A stretch of 64,000 bases of DNA from Streptomyces sp. NBC_01231 (GCA_035999765.1 CP108521.1:10230001-10294000), one strand, 5' to 3'; counted from the stretch's first letter, positions 25,590 to 34,847 are shown. Numbers and translations are program-made. The notes: generated by a model not told the origin, from the sequence alone.

Positions 25590-28562
25590 TCAGGGCGCCC
25601 CGTGCCCCGATCCGCTTCGCTCCGGGCTGATCAGCCCCTGCCGATAGGCGACCGCCACCGCCTCCGTGCGGCTCGCCGCGCCCAGCTTGGCGAGGATGTT
25701 GGAGACGTGGACGCTCGCAGTCTTGGCGCTGATGAACAGGTCCTCGCCGATCTGCCGGTTGCTGCGGCCGAGGGCGAGGAGCCGCAGGACATCCTGTTCA
25801 CGGGCCGTGAGGATCGTGGTGCGGGCGTCGGCGCCCGGACTCTGAGCCAGACGTCCGCGGCGGATCAGGGCGTCCACCTGCTCCAGCAGAGGCGTGGCGC
25901 CCAGCCGGACGGCCGCCCCCCGGGCCTCGCGAGCCGCCACGCCCGCCTCCTCGCGCCGCTCGCCCGCCAACAGGGCTTCCGCGAACCGCACTTGGCAGCG
26001 CGCCCGCTCGTACACGTCACCGAAGTCGAACGCGTCGACCGCCCTGCCCCAGGCCGCCGCGTCGGGCCCGGACACCGCCCGCGCCCACTCCGCCTCGGCC
26101 CGCGCCAGCCACGCCTGTCCCTCCGGCCCCTGCGGTGTGCCGTCCCCGCCGCGCACGGACGAGACCCGGGCGAGGTCGCGCAGTTCGGTCGCGGTGTCCG
26201 TCCAACGGCGCGTCTGCGCCTCGTCACCGGTCGACCGCAGCGCGGCGGCCCGGTCGGCGACCGCGGACAGGACGAGGGCGGCCAACCGGACCGTGACGTC
26301 CGGCGCTCTGCCCGCGTCGTCGGTGAGGGCCGCCACCGTGGACCGCATCCGCTCCACGGCAGCCTCCGGCGCGCCCCGCTGTGCCGCCGCGTCGGTCAGC
26401 ACGATGCCCGCGACCATCGTGCCCATCCAGTCGAACGGCCCCTCCAACAAGGCCTCGGCCCGGTCGGCGGCCGTGCGGTCACCGCGTGCCAGCGCCGCGT
26501 ACAGCGCGGGCCCGGCCGTGTACCCGCCGGCCGCCGGAAGCAGCGCGGCGTCCGCGGCCGCCGCGCGTACGCACTCCTCCCAGCGGCCCAGTGTGTAGAG
26601 CACCAGCAGCCGCAGGTAGCGCATCTCCAACGGATACGTCGAGGACAGCAGGCCGGCACGGCGGGCCCGGTCGAGCCCCTCGGCCAGCCACGGCAGGCAC
26701 TCGTCGAGGTCACCGGATTCGAAGCAGCCGATGGCCAGGCTGAACAGGGCGCGCAGTTCCACCAGTGCGTTGCCCGAGCCGCGCGCGAGATCCCGGGCCT
26801 CCCGCAGCCGCTCCCGGCCCTCCGGCGTCCGGCGGCCACCGCCCTCCAGGACGGCCAGCGAGATCAGCAGATCGGCCCGCGCGTCGGGCATGTCCAGCCG
26901 CTCCGCGACGCTCAGGGCCTCCCGGGCCACCCGCAGCGCCGTGTCGTATTCCCCGACCTGGCGGGCCGCCAGCGCATGGGTGGCCGCCGCCCACACCCAG
27001 GTGCGCGACGGAGGTTCGGCCGGGATCATGGCGAGCGCCTCGCTGCTGTACCGGAACGCCGCCGTCAGGCTGTCGACGCTGATCAAGTTGTCGGCGAGCG
27101 TGTACCGCACCCGGGCGGCCAGCTCGGAGTCCGCGTCCTGGCCGACGCCCGCGAGCGCGGCGCGGGTGAGGGCGACCGCCCGGTGCAACTGTCCGGCGTG
27201 CGCGGCCGCCGCCGAGGCGCGCAGGGTCAGGGTCACCCGGTCGACGCCCTCGCCGGTGGGCCGCGCGGACGGCTCCACCGCCGACCACAGGTCCAGGGCC
27301 GCTTCGAGGTGCCGCAGTTCCTCGGCGGGCGCGCCGAGCGACCCGGCGTGGCCTGCCGCCTCCAACGAGGCGGTCAGCGCCTCGGCCAGGTCATGGCTCT
27401 CCCGGTAGTGGTGGGCCCGCTCCGCCGCGCTCTCGGCACGACGGCCCCGCCCGGCGAGCAGCCGGGCGAACGCGCCGTGCAGCCGGGCCCGTTCACCCGG
27501 AAGCAGATCGGCGTAGACCGCCTCGCGGGCCAGAGCGTGCCGGAAGGCGTACGTGTCTCCGTCCCCGGAGACCAGCAGTTGTCGGCCGATCGCCTCCCGC
27601 AGGGCCGACTCCAGCTCGTTCTCCGGAAGCCCGACCGTGTCCCGCAGCAGGTCGTGCTCGACCCGGCGGCCCGCCACCGCGGCCGTGCGCAGCACCTGCT
27701 GGGCGGTGTCGGACAGCTGCTCGAAGCGGATCAGGAGGACGTCCGCGAGGCCGCTGGGCACGCCCCCGGCCTCCGTGTCGGTGGCCGCGAGCAGCTCCTC
27801 CGCGTAGAAGGCGTTGCCCTCGGCGCGCTCGACGATCCGCCGGACCGTGGCGTCCGGCAGCGGACTCGCCCGCAACGCGCGCACCAGACGGGCCACTTCG
27901 GGATCGGCCATGGGCCGCAGCTCCAGCCGCTCCACGGCGGGCAGCCGGACCAGCTCGGCCAGCAGCGGACGCAACGGGTGGCGGCGGTGCAGGTCGTCCG
28001 CCCGATAGGACGCGAACACCGCGAGCCGGTGGGTGGGCGCACCGCCCGCCGACCGCTGGAGGATGCCCCGGCTGAGCAGGAACCGCAGCAGGTCCCGGGA
28101 GGACTGGTCCGCCCAGTGCAGGTCCTCCAGGACGAGCAACAGGGGCGCGATGTCCGAGAGGCCGGTCAGCAGCCCCGCGATGCCCTCGAACAGCCGCAGC
28201 CGGCCGCCGGTGTCCCGGGCCGTGTCCGTGCCGCCGCCCAGCAGCCGGTCCACCACCGGATGCGTGGCGAGGACGTCCGCGAACCGCTCGTCGGCGGCGA
28301 GCAGACCCAGGATCTCGGTGAACGGCAGATACGGCAGACCCACGTCACCGAGGTCGACGCAGTGCCCGGTGAGTACCGTCATCCCGGCGCGGTCGGCCTG
28401 ACCGGCGACCTCGTCCAGCATCCGAGTCTTGCCCACGCCCGCGTCCCCGGCGATCAGGACCGCCCGGGCCTCACCGCCCCGGGTGCGCTCCAGCACACCG
28501 GCGAGGCGGGCGAGTTCGTCCTCCCGGCCGATGAGTGGTGCGGTGCTTGGGATCGTCGGCAC
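25590..28562 (-). CDS. Large LuxR-family ATPase regulator (LAL/MalT type)
   Basis: About 990 residues. An N-terminal AAA/STAND ATPase has Walker A GDAGVGKTRM and Walker B LLLVLEDLHWAD, within the first 160 residues. A long helical TPR-like middle follows, then a C-terminal LuxR HTH: LTAREQDVLRLLALGRSN with the recognition helix TASVHVSNILAKLG. Such regulators hydrolyse ATP on binding a ligand and activate transcription; many in Streptomyces are cluster-situated, but no biosynthetic genes are adjacent here. I prefer the GTG at 28562 (PTIPSTAPLIGREDEL, with GGATGG upstream). A GTG at 28646, directly after the UBP gene's stop, would extend it by 28 residues and couple it to that operon. Confidence 0.9.
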   Translation of the reverse strand: MPTIPSTAPLIGREDELARLAGVLERTRGGEARAVLIAGDAGVGKTRMLDEVAGQADRAGMTVLTGHCVDLGDVGLPYLPFTEILGLLAADERFADVLATHPVVDRLLGGGTDTARDTGGRLRLFEGIAGLLTGLSDIAPLLLVLEDLHWADQSSRDLLRFLLSRGILQRSAGGAPTHRLAVFASYRADDLHRRHPLRPLLAELVRLPAVERLELRPMADPEVARLVRALRASPLPDATVRRIVERAEGNAFYAEELLAATDTEAGGVPSGLADVLLIRFEQLSDTAQQVLRTAAVAGRRVEHDLLRDTVGLPENELESALREAIGRQLLVSGDGDTYAFRHALAREAVYADLLPGERARLHGAFARLLAGRGRRAESAAERAHHYRESHDLAEALTASLEAAGHAGSLGAPAEELRHLEAALDLWSAVEPSARPTGEGVDRVTLTLRASAAAAHAGQLHRAVALTRAALAGVGQDADSELAARVRYTLADNLISVDSLTAAFRYSSEALAMIPAEPPSRTWVWAAATHALAARQVGEYDTALRVAREALSVAERLDMPDARADLLISLAVLEGGGRRTPEGRERLREARDLARGSGNALVELRALFSLAIGCFESGDLDECLPWLAEGLDRARRAGLLSSTYPLEMRYLRLLVLYTLGRWEECVRAAAADAALLPAAGGYTAGPALYAALARGDRTAADRAEALLEGPFDWMGTMVAGIVLTDAAAQRGAPEAAVERMRSTVAALTDDAGRAPDVTVRLAALVLSAVADRAAALRSTGDEAQTRRWTDTATELRDLARVSSVRGGDGTPQGPEGQAWLARAEAEWARAVSGPDAAAWGRAVDAFDFGDVYERARCQVRFAEALLAGERREEAGVAAREARGAAVRLGATPLLEQVDALIRRGRLAQSPGADARTTILTAREQDVLRLLALGRSNRQIGEDLFISAKTASVHVSNILAKLGAASRTEAVAVAYRQGLISPERSGSGHGAP

Positions 28563-28646
28563 GGTTCCATCCTGGTACGTGGCACTGACAGAGCTTCTGT
28601 GGCCGAGGGCGCCCGGGCCGGCCGGTGAGGTGGCGGGGCCCGGCAC

Positions 28647-29009
28647 TCACTGCCGCAACGCCCGAGCCCAGTCGGCCGGCACCCGCCCCGCGGGGCCCGG
28701 CGTGGGCTGGTCCGCGGGATGACTCGCCGGCGGTGCGAGCTCCGGCCCCGACTCGTACAGCTCGTTCGTCGCGAAGTTCCAGTACCAGCCCTCGCCCGGC
28801 TCGAAGCTCTGCACCAGGGGATGCCCGGTGGCCTTGTAGTGGCCGGTCGCGTGCTGGGCGGGGGAGGAGTCGCAGCAGCCGATGTGCCCGCACTGCGCGC
28901 AGCGCCGCAGATGGAACCACCAGCCGCCGGCCGCGTCGCACTCCACGCATCCGGCGCCGCTCGGCGGGTTGGCCGGGTCGAGGCCGTCGATCGGGTTGTC
29001 GCTGGTCAT
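28647..29009 (-). CDS. UBP-type zinc-finger protein
   Basis: 120 residues. The zf-UBP domain is complete: C-x2-C (CVEC), the RRCAQCGHIGCC block, two conserved histidines in QHATGHYKATGH and the WYWNFATNE closing segment. In eukaryotes this finger binds the free C terminus of ubiquitin; actinobacteria have no ubiquitin, so the ligand is unknown. The ATG at 29009 overlaps the TGA of the kinase gene upstream (ATGA), which makes it the third gene of a translationally coupled operon with a receiver-oxidoreductase and a histidine kinase. The C-terminal 40 residues are Pro-rich. Confidence 0.9.
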   Translation of the reverse strand: MTSDNPIDGLDPANPPSGAGCVECDAAGGWWFHLRRCAQCGHIGCCDSSPAQHATGHYKATGHPLVQSFEPGEGWYWNFATNELYESGPELAPPASHPADQPTPGPAGRVPADWARALRQ

Positions 29010-30472
29010 ACGGTCTCCTCGGACGGTGTGTCGGTGTCGGGCTCCGCGGCTGTGAGCGGCAGCAGGACCTGGAAGCGGGTGTCGCCCGGCTCGGACTCGA
29101 CGTGGAGGGAGCCGTGGTGCTTGTTGACGACGATCCGCCAGGAGATGTCCAGGCCCAGCCCGGTACCCTCGCCCACCGGCTTGGTGGTGAAGAACGGGTC
29201 GAAGATGCGGCCGCGGATCTCCTCGGGCACCCCGGGCCCGGTGTCGCGGAACTCCACCAGCAGCCGGTCGTGTTCGAGCGCCGTCCGTACCGTCAACGTC
29301 CCTTCTCCGCCCGCGCTGTTGACGGCCTGGACCGCGTTGTCGATCAGGTTGGTCCACACCTGGTTGAGCTCCGCCGGGTACGCCGGCACCTTGGGGACCG
29401 TACGGTCGTACTCCTTGACCAGCTTGATCCGCGGCCCGATCTTGCCCGACAGCATCAGCAGGGTGCTGTCGAGGAGTTCGTGCACGTCGGCGACCTGGTA
29501 GGGGGCCCGGTCCAGCTGCGAGTACTGCTTCGCGGCGTCGACGAGATGGGAGATGCGGTTGGTGGAGTCGTTGATCTCGTCCATCAAAAGCTCGGTCTCG
29601 ACGGTGTAGTTGAGCCAGCCGATCGCGTTCGGCAGGATCTCCTCGTCGACGGCGGCCGCGACCTGGTCCAGCCAGTCCGCGTCGAGACCGGCCTGGACGA
29701 AGGTGGGCGCGATCCGCCAGCCGTCCGCGATGCCGTGGTCGTCGAGCCAGTCCGTGAGGGCGTCCTCCCGGTCGGAGGCCTCCAGCGGGCTCAACGTGGG
29801 GGCCTTGGCCACGCGTTCGGCGGTGCGTTCCTGGATGTCGATGAGGTTCGCCAGGGCCTCGGGGGAGTAGGAGCCCTGGGTGATGACGGCGAGTTTGTGC
29901 CGCATCTTGCCCACGCGTTCCCGCAGGGTCGCGGTCGCCCGCACGGCCGCGGCGGCGGGGTTGTTGAGCTCGTGCGTGAGTCCCGCCGACAACGAGCCCA
30001 GCGCCAGCAGCCGTTCGCGCTGTCCGATGGCCCGCTGGGTGCTCTTCGCCCCGAAGAACAGTCCCTCCAGCAGATGAACCGCCATCGGGAACCATTCCTG
30101 CATGAAGTCCGAGAACTTGTCCGCGGGCAGCACGAAGAAGCGCGTCGGCTCGGTGACCCGCATCGAGTTGTTGTACACCTGGCGCACCCGGTCACCCAGG
30201 TACGCCTGCATGGATCCGGCGTACACCCCGCGCTGGGAGGTGCGGCTGACCTCCACGTCGTCGCCGCCGACCCGCCGGTAGAGCACGACCGTGCCCTCGA
30301 GCATCACGTAGAAGCAGGTGGCGGGGTCGCCCTCGGTGTAGACCGGGCCGGGCTCGAACCGCTCCACCCGGCCCTGGCTGCACAACTGCCCGAGCTGCTC
30401 CGGGGACAGCTTCTCGAACAGGAACAGCGACCCGACCTCCCGCGGGCTGCACGGCATCGGCTGCCCGCTCAC
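29006..30472 (-). CDS. Cytoplasmic histidine kinase with N-terminal cyclic-nucleotide-binding domain
   Basis: 488 residues and no membrane segment. Residues 5-125 are a cNMP-binding beta-barrel (EKLSPEQLGQLCSQGRVERF, then GDPATCFYVMLEGTVVLY). A dimerisation helix has the phosphoacceptor His in GLTHELNNPAAAA, and the HATPase_c domain has N-box NLIDNAVQAVN, G1 DTGPGVPEE, F-box FDPFFTTK and G2 GTGLGLDIS. It should phosphorylate a receiver in response to a small ligand or redox partner. The start is GTG at 30472, overlapping the upstream stop (GTGA), so the kinase is coupled to the receiver-oxidoreductase, its obvious partner. Confidence 0.93.
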   Translation of the reverse strand: MSGQPMPCSPREVGSLFLFEKLSPEQLGQLCSQGRVERFEPGPVYTEGDPATCFYVMLEGTVVLYRRVGGDDVEVSRTSQRGVYAGSMQAYLGDRVRQVYNNSMRVTEPTRFFVLPADKFSDFMQEWFPMAVHLLEGLFFGAKSTQRAIGQRERLLALGSLSAGLTHELNNPAAAAVRATATLRERVGKMRHKLAVITQGSYSPEALANLIDIQERTAERVAKAPTLSPLEASDREDALTDWLDDHGIADGWRIAPTFVQAGLDADWLDQVAAAVDEEILPNAIGWLNYTVETELLMDEINDSTNRISHLVDAAKQYSQLDRAPYQVADVHELLDSTLLMLSGKIGPRIKLVKEYDRTVPKVPAYPAELNQVWTNLIDNAVQAVNSAGGEGTLTVRTALEHDRLLVEFRDTGPGVPEEIRGRIFDPFFTTKPVGEGTGLGLDISWRIVVNKHHGSLHVESEPGDTRFQVLLPLTAAEPDTDTPSEETV

Positions 30473-32145
30473 GACTGCTCCAGATACCGGTGGACGAGCA
30501 TCACGGCCATGGCTCCCTCTCCGACGGCGGACGCGACCCGCTTCGCGGACTCGGCTCGGGCGTCGCCCGCTACGAACACGCCCGGGATGTTGGTCTCCAG
30601 GTGATACGGGGGCCGGTCCAGCTCCCAGTCGGCCGGTGGCCGCCCGTCGGGGGCCAGATCGGGACCGGCCAGGATGAACCCGTGCTCGTCGCGAAGCACC
30701 GCCCCGTCCAGCCAGTCGGTCAGCGGGGCGGCGCCGATGAACACGAACATCCACTGCGCGTCGACGAGTTCGGTCCGCCCGCTCTCCACGTCGCGCAGCG
30801 TGAGCTGCTCCAGGTGCTCGGAGCCGTGCGCGGCCTCCACGACCGTCCCGCAGCGCACCGAGATGTTCGGCGACTCCTCGATCTGCTGGATCAGGTAGTG
30901 CGACATCGACGCCGACAGCGACGCCCCGCGCACCAGCAGGGTCACCGACTTCGCGCCCCGCGCCAGGTACATCGCGGCCTGTCCGGCGGAGTTGGCGCCG
31001 CCCACGATGTACACGTCGTGGCCCTGGCAGGAGGCCGCCTCGGTCAGTGCCGAGCCGTAGAACACCCCGCAGCCCGTCAGGTCGGTCGCGCCCGGCGCCT
31101 GGAGCTGCCGGTACGACACCCCGGTCGCCAGGATCACGCTGTGCGCGGCGATGGCCGAGCCGTCCGAGAACCGTACGACCCGCGCGGCGCCGTTGATCTC
31201 CAGTCCCGTCACCTGCCGCGCGGTGAGGATCTCGGCGCCGAACTTCGTCGCCTGCCGCCGCGCCCGGTCGGTGAGCTGGGCTCCCGACACCCCGTCCGGG
31301 AAGCCGAGGTAGTTCTCGATGCGGGAGCTCTGCCCGGCCTGCCCGCCGGTCGCCGACCGTTCCACGAGCACCGTCCGCAGCCCTTCCGAGGCCCCGTACA
31401 CGGCCGCGCCGAGCCCGGCCGGGCCGCCGCCGATGACGACCAGGTCGTAGAAGTCCGCCTCGGGTGTCGTCGCCAGACCGACCCGCGCGGCCAGCTCGGG
31501 CGCCTCCGGTTCGACCAGCGGGGTGCCGTCAGGGGTGATCACCAGCGGCAGCCGCCGCGTGTCCTGTCCGGCCGCCGCCAGCAGCCGCCGCCCCTCCGGC
31601 TCGTCCGCCGAGTACCAGCGGTACGGCACCTGGTTGCGCGCGAGGAACTCCCGCACCTCCGAGGAACGCGCCGACCAGCGGTGTCCGACCACCTTGGTGG
31701 CGGGCACCGGCCGGAAGTCGCTGCACCGCCACGCCTCCAGGAGGTCGTCCAGCACCGGGTACAGCTTCTCCTCGGGCGGGTCCCAGGGCTTGAGCAGGTA
31801 GTGGTCGAGGTCGACGACGTTGATCGCGTCGATCGCCGCGTTCGTGTCCGCGTACGCGGTGAGCAGCACCCGCCGGGCACCCGGATACACGTCCAGCGCC
31901 TGTTCCAGGAACTCGATGCCGTTCATCTGCGGCATCCGGTAGTCCGCCAGGATCACCGCCACCAGGTCACCGCGCAGCTTCAGCTCGCGCAGCGCCTCCA
32001 GCGCGGACTCGCCGGACTCCGCGCGCACGATCCGGTACGACTCGCCGTAGCGTCGCCGCAGGTCGCGGGCGACGGCTCGGGAGACCCCCGGGTCGTCGTC
32101 CACGGTCAAGATGACGGTCCGCGCTGCGTCCGCGGCCTGTGCCAT
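30469..32145 (-). CDS. Receiver domain fused to a thioredoxin-reductase-like FAD oxidoreductase
   Basis: 558 residues. Residues 8-130 are a response-regulator receiver (VDDDPGVSR acidic pair, LADYRMP with the phosphoacceptor Asp, LLTAYAD and LLKPWDP lysine). A glutaredoxin/Trx-like spacer of about 100 residues follows. The C-terminal 330 residues are a TrxB-type NAD(P)/FAD domain: GGGPAGLGAAVY, SRIENYLGF, VGGANSAGQAA and VFVAGDARAESAKR. The usual redox-active CxxC is missing; the equivalent stretch is LTGCGVFYG with a single Cys. So the flavin may sense rather than reduce thioredoxin. The ATG at 32145 follows GGGAGACGT. It heads an overlapping operon with the histidine kinase and UBP finger. 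Confidence 0.93.
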   Translation of the reverse strand: MAQAADAARTVILTVDDDPGVSRAVARDLRRRYGESYRIVRAESGESALEALRELKLRGDLVAVILADYRMPQMNGIEFLEQALDVYPGARRVLLTAYADTNAAIDAINVVDLDHYLLKPWDPPEEKLYPVLDDLLEAWRCSDFRPVPATKVVGHRWSARSSEVREFLARNQVPYRWYSADEPEGRRLLAAAGQDTRRLPLVITPDGTPLVEPEAPELAARVGLATTPEADFYDLVVIGGGPAGLGAAVYGASEGLRTVLVERSATGGQAGQSSRIENYLGFPDGVSGAQLTDRARRQATKFGAEILTARQVTGLEINGAARVVRFSDGSAIAAHSVILATGVSYRQLQAPGATDLTGCGVFYGSALTEAASCQGHDVYIVGGANSAGQAAMYLARGAKSVTLLVRGASLSASMSHYLIQQIEESPNISVRCGTVVEAAHGSEHLEQLTLRDVESGRTELVDAQWMFVFIGAAPLTDWLDGAVLRDEHGFILAGPDLAPDGRPPADWELDRPPYHLETNIPGVFVAGDARAESAKRVASAVGEGAMAVMLVHRYLEQS

Positions 32146-32241
32146 ACGTCTCCCACCCCGAGGTCGGACCGACGGCGCGGCGGTGCACGTGGTGCTTGGA
32201 TCACCGCGCCGGCTCCAGGCCATCGTATGTTCGATCGTCCC

Positions 32242-32278
32242 GGTTCGCTCCGGGATACCCGGAGGGGTTCGCTCCGGG
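32242..32278 (-). promoter_or_regulatory. Direct repeat upstream of the receiver-oxidoreductase operon
   Basis: GGTTCGCTCCGGG occurs at 32242-32254 and 32266-32278, 24 bases apart, about 100-130 bases upstream of the operon start. It may bind an activator; GTTCGC resembles part of the ClgR consensus, but the other half-site is absent. Confidence 0.35.
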
Positions 32279-32316
32279 CACAGGGCCGGGCGCGGGGAGT
32301 CAACAGGGGCGGGACG

Positions 32317-32670
32317 TCAGCCGCGTCGCGGGCCGAGCACACAGAACTCGTTGCCCTCGGGATCCGCCAGCGTCACCCACGGCTGCTCGCCCTGGCCGAC
32401 GTCCGCGTGCCGCGCCCCGAGAGCGATCAGACGGGCCACCTCGGCCTCCTGGTCCTCGGGCCGGAAGTCGAGGTGGAGACGGTTCTTGACGGTCTTGGCC
32501 TCCGGCACCGGCACGAAGAGCAGCCCCGGGAGGCGGTCCTTCTCCGGGCGGATCTCGTACTCGTCCGGGAAGTCGCCCACGACCACCCACCCGAGCGCCT
32601 CGGCCCACCAGCGTCCCAGCGCCGCCGGATCGGCCGCGTCCACGATGACCTGCTCCCATTCCAAAGTCAT
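32317..32670 (-). CDS. VOC-family protein
   Basis: A 117-residue single VOC/glyoxalase-like module: WEQVIVDAADPAALGRWWAE at the start and WVTLADPEGNEFCVLGP at the end, the pattern of a large actinobacterial paralogue group of unknown activity. The metal-ligand positions include His in NRLHLDF and the terminal Glu-containing strand, so metal binding is plausible. It is monocistronic, lies between the redox operon and the universal stress gene, and is divergent from the latter. Confidence 0.9.
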   Translation of the reverse strand: MTLEWEQVIVDAADPAALGRWWAEALGWVVVGDFPDEYEIRPEKDRLPGLLFVPVPEAKTVKNRLHLDFRPEDQEAEVARLIALGARHADVGQGEQPWVTLADPEGNEFCVLGPRRG

Positions 32671-32734
32671 GTCGTGAGCGTAGTGAAGACTGGGTTACCC
32701 GGCACATGGATGACGACACAAGGAGGCCGACAGC

Positions 32735-33607
32735 ATGACGCGCCCGATCACGGCAGGGGTCGACGGAACCGAGGAGAGCCTGGCCGCGCTGGCCTGGGCG
32801 GCTCGGGAGGCGGTCCGCCGCAAGCTGGCGCTGCGGGTCGTGCACGCCTGGCAGTACCAGGCGCACGAGGCGATCGAGGCCACGGACCCCGAGGTCCAGG
32901 TCGGCTGGGCCCGGGAGGCGGTGGGCGAGGCGGCCCGGACCGTCACCGAGCGCCATCCGGAGCTGGAGGTCTCCACCGACGTGGTCGAGGGCGCCGATAC
33001 CGAGACGCTGGTCGCCGCCGCGGCGGAGGCCGAGATGCTGGTCCTCGGCTCGCGCGGCCACGGCCGGGTCATGGGCTTCCTGCTCGGATCGGTGGGCCAG
33101 CAGGTGATCGTCGAGGCCGCCCGGCCGGTCGTCCTGGTGCGTGCCGGTGACGAGCCCGCGGCCGAGGCGGCGGGCCGCGAGATCGTCGTGGGCCAGCAGG
33201 GCGAGCCCGAGGACACCGCCGAGGCGCTGCGGTTCGCGTTCGAGACGGCGGCGACGCGCGGTGCCACGGTGCGCGCGGTACGGGCCTGGACCCTGCCGCC
33301 GGTCTTCGCCTACAGCCCCGGCTCGCTCAAGCTGCTCGACGAGACCGGTGGCCTGGAGCCGTACGAGAAGAAGGCCCTGGCGACGGCTCTGCAGCCGTGG
33401 CGGGACCGCTTCCCGGACGTGCCGGTCGTCGAGCACGTGGAGATGGGCAGCGCGGGGCAGGTGCTGCTGTCGGTGGCCACCAAGGCCCAGCTGATGGTCG
33501 TCGGGCGCCGCGCCCACCGTACGGCCGTGGGCGCCCGTATCGGATCGGTGGCCCACGGCGTGCTGCACCACGCGGGCTGCCCGGTGGCCGTGGTGCCGCA
33601 CGCCTGA
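32735..33607 (+). CDS. Universal stress protein, tandem Usp domains
   Basis: 290 residues with two Usp domains (about 1-140 and 150-289). The first opens ITAGVDGTEESLAALAWA and ends with the ATP-binding motif GSRGHGRVMGFLLGSV (G-x2-G-x9-GS) followed by RPVVLVR. The second has a diverged but recognisable version (GRRAHRTAVGARIGSVAHG). ATP-binding Usp proteins in actinobacteria respond to hypoxia, redox and energy stress. AGGAGG precedes the ATG. The neighbouring receiver-oxidoreductase operon fits such a role. It converges on the DUF4032 gene with one base between the stops. Confidence 0.95.
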   Translation: MTRPITAGVDGTEESLAALAWAAREAVRRKLALRVVHAWQYQAHEAIEATDPEVQVGWAREAVGEAARTVTERHPELEVSTDVVEGADTETLVAAAAEAEMLVLGSRGHGRVMGFLLGSVGQQVIVEAARPVVLVRAGDEPAAEAAGREIVVGQQGEPEDTAEALRFAFETAATRGATVRAVRAWTLPPVFAYSPGSLKLLDETGGLEPYEKKALATALQPWRDRFPDVPVVEHVEMGSAGQVLLSVATKAQLMVVGRRAHRTAVGARIGSVAHGVLHHAGCPVAVVPHA

Positions 33608-33608
33608 G

Positions 33609-34847
33609 TCAGTCGCTGGCGGGGCTGGGCTGGAGTGTCTCCCGGGCCTTGGGAAGGATGTTCTTGATGTAGTCCGCCACGGCCATGTCCAGCCCCAGGT
33701 CGTGCTGTGCGCGCTCGGACAGGTACCAGCGGTGTTCCAGCAGCTCGTGGTAGATCTCGGCCGCGTCCATCGAGCCGCGCATTTCGAGGGGGACGGCCCG
33801 CACGGTGGGGCGGAAGACATCCCGCACCCAGCGGTGGGCGAGCACCTCCGGACGGGCCGCGAGGGGGTCGCCCGGGGCGTAGTCGTCCTGGGTGGCCATC
33901 CAGCTCTCCAGGTCGTTCATGAGCCGGCGGGCCTGGTTCTCCTCGGCGTCCAGGCCGGTCAGCCGCAGCAACTGGCGCTGGTGGTGGCCGGCGTCCACGA
34001 CCTTGGGCACGAAGGTGACGGAATCGCCGTTCGAGGAGTGCTCGATCTGCATCTCGGCCACATCGAACCCGAGGTCGTTCAGACGACGGATCCGGCGCTC
34101 GATGAAGTGGTACTTGCCCGCCGGATAGACGGACCTGCGGGTCAGCTCCTCCCACAGGCCGCCGTAGCGGGCGCAGATCTCCATGCCGAACTCGATCGGG
34201 TCCACGGACGGGTGCAGGGCCCCGGACGCCTCCAGGTCGAGCAGTTCGCCGCTGATGTTCACCCGGGCGAGGTCCAGGTCGTAGTCGCGCTGGCCGACGC
34301 TGAGTTGCGGGTGCAGGTCGCCGGTCTCCGCGTCGACCAGGTAGGCGGCGTACGCGCCGGCGTCCCGCCGGAACAGTGTGTTGGACAGCGAGCAGTCTCC
34401 CCAGGCGAATCCGGCGAGGTGCAGCCGCACCAGAAGCACGGCCAGGGCGTCCATCAGGCGGTGCATGGTCGCGGGCCGCATGGTGGTCTCGAACATCGAC
34501 CGGTACGGCATGGAGCCGCCCAGATGCCGGGTGACCAGCACCGGCTCCAGCGGGGCGTCGTCCCCGGCGGTGCGTCCGGTGACCACGGCGAGCGGGTCCA
34601 CGGCGGGGATGCCGATCCGGTCCAGGTCGCGCAGCAGCTCGTACTCGCGCAGCGCCGGGCGTTCGGCGAGCTCCTTGACAGCGATGACCTCGTCGCCGGC
34701 ACGGGCGTAGCGCACGACGTGGCGGGAGATACCGCGCGGCAGCGGCACGAGGTACTCCTCCGGCCACTCCTCCAGGGGGAGGTGCCAGGGCAGTTCGAGC
34801 AGGAGCGCGGGATGCTCCGGGTTGGTCGCGCTGATCTGCAGGGCCAT
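33609..34847 (-). CDS. DUF4032 protein with kinase-like N-terminal half
   Basis: 412 residues. The C-terminal part (HHQRQLLRLTGLDAEENQA to HRWYLSERAQHDLGLD) matches the actinobacterial DUF4032 family. The N-terminal half resembles the lipopolysaccharide-kinase/Rio-type fold: a VIAVKEL lysine near residue 57, GDCSLSNTLFRRD as a catalytic loop and YLVDAETGDL in the metal-binding place. It is therefore a possible small-molecule or protein kinase, but no activity is known. There is no membrane segment. The ATG at 34847 has AAGGA about eleven bases upstream. Confidence 0.88.
   Translation of the reverse strand: MALQISATNPEHPALLLELPWHLPLEEWPEEYLVPLPRGISRHVVRYARAGDEVIAVKELAERPALREYELLRDLDRIGIPAVDPLAVVTGRTAGDDAPLEPVLVTRHLGGSMPYRSMFETTMRPATMHRLMDALAVLLVRLHLAGFAWGDCSLSNTLFRRDAGAYAAYLVDAETGDLHPQLSVGQRDYDLDLARVNISGELLDLEASGALHPSVDPIEFGMEICARYGGLWEELTRRSVYPAGKYHFIERRIRRLNDLGFDVAEMQIEHSSNGDSVTFVPKVVDAGHHQRQLLRLTGLDAEENQARRLMNDLESWMATQDDYAPGDPLAARPEVLAHRWVRDVFRPTVRAVPLEMRGSMDAAEIYHELLEHRWYLSERAQHDLGLDMAVADYIKNILPKARETLQPSPASD

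Noticed and set aside
25602..28628. A 1008-residue plus-strand ORF opposite the LuxR regulator
   Set aside because: The minus-strand protein has complete ATPase and LuxR motifs and the plus-strand one has none.
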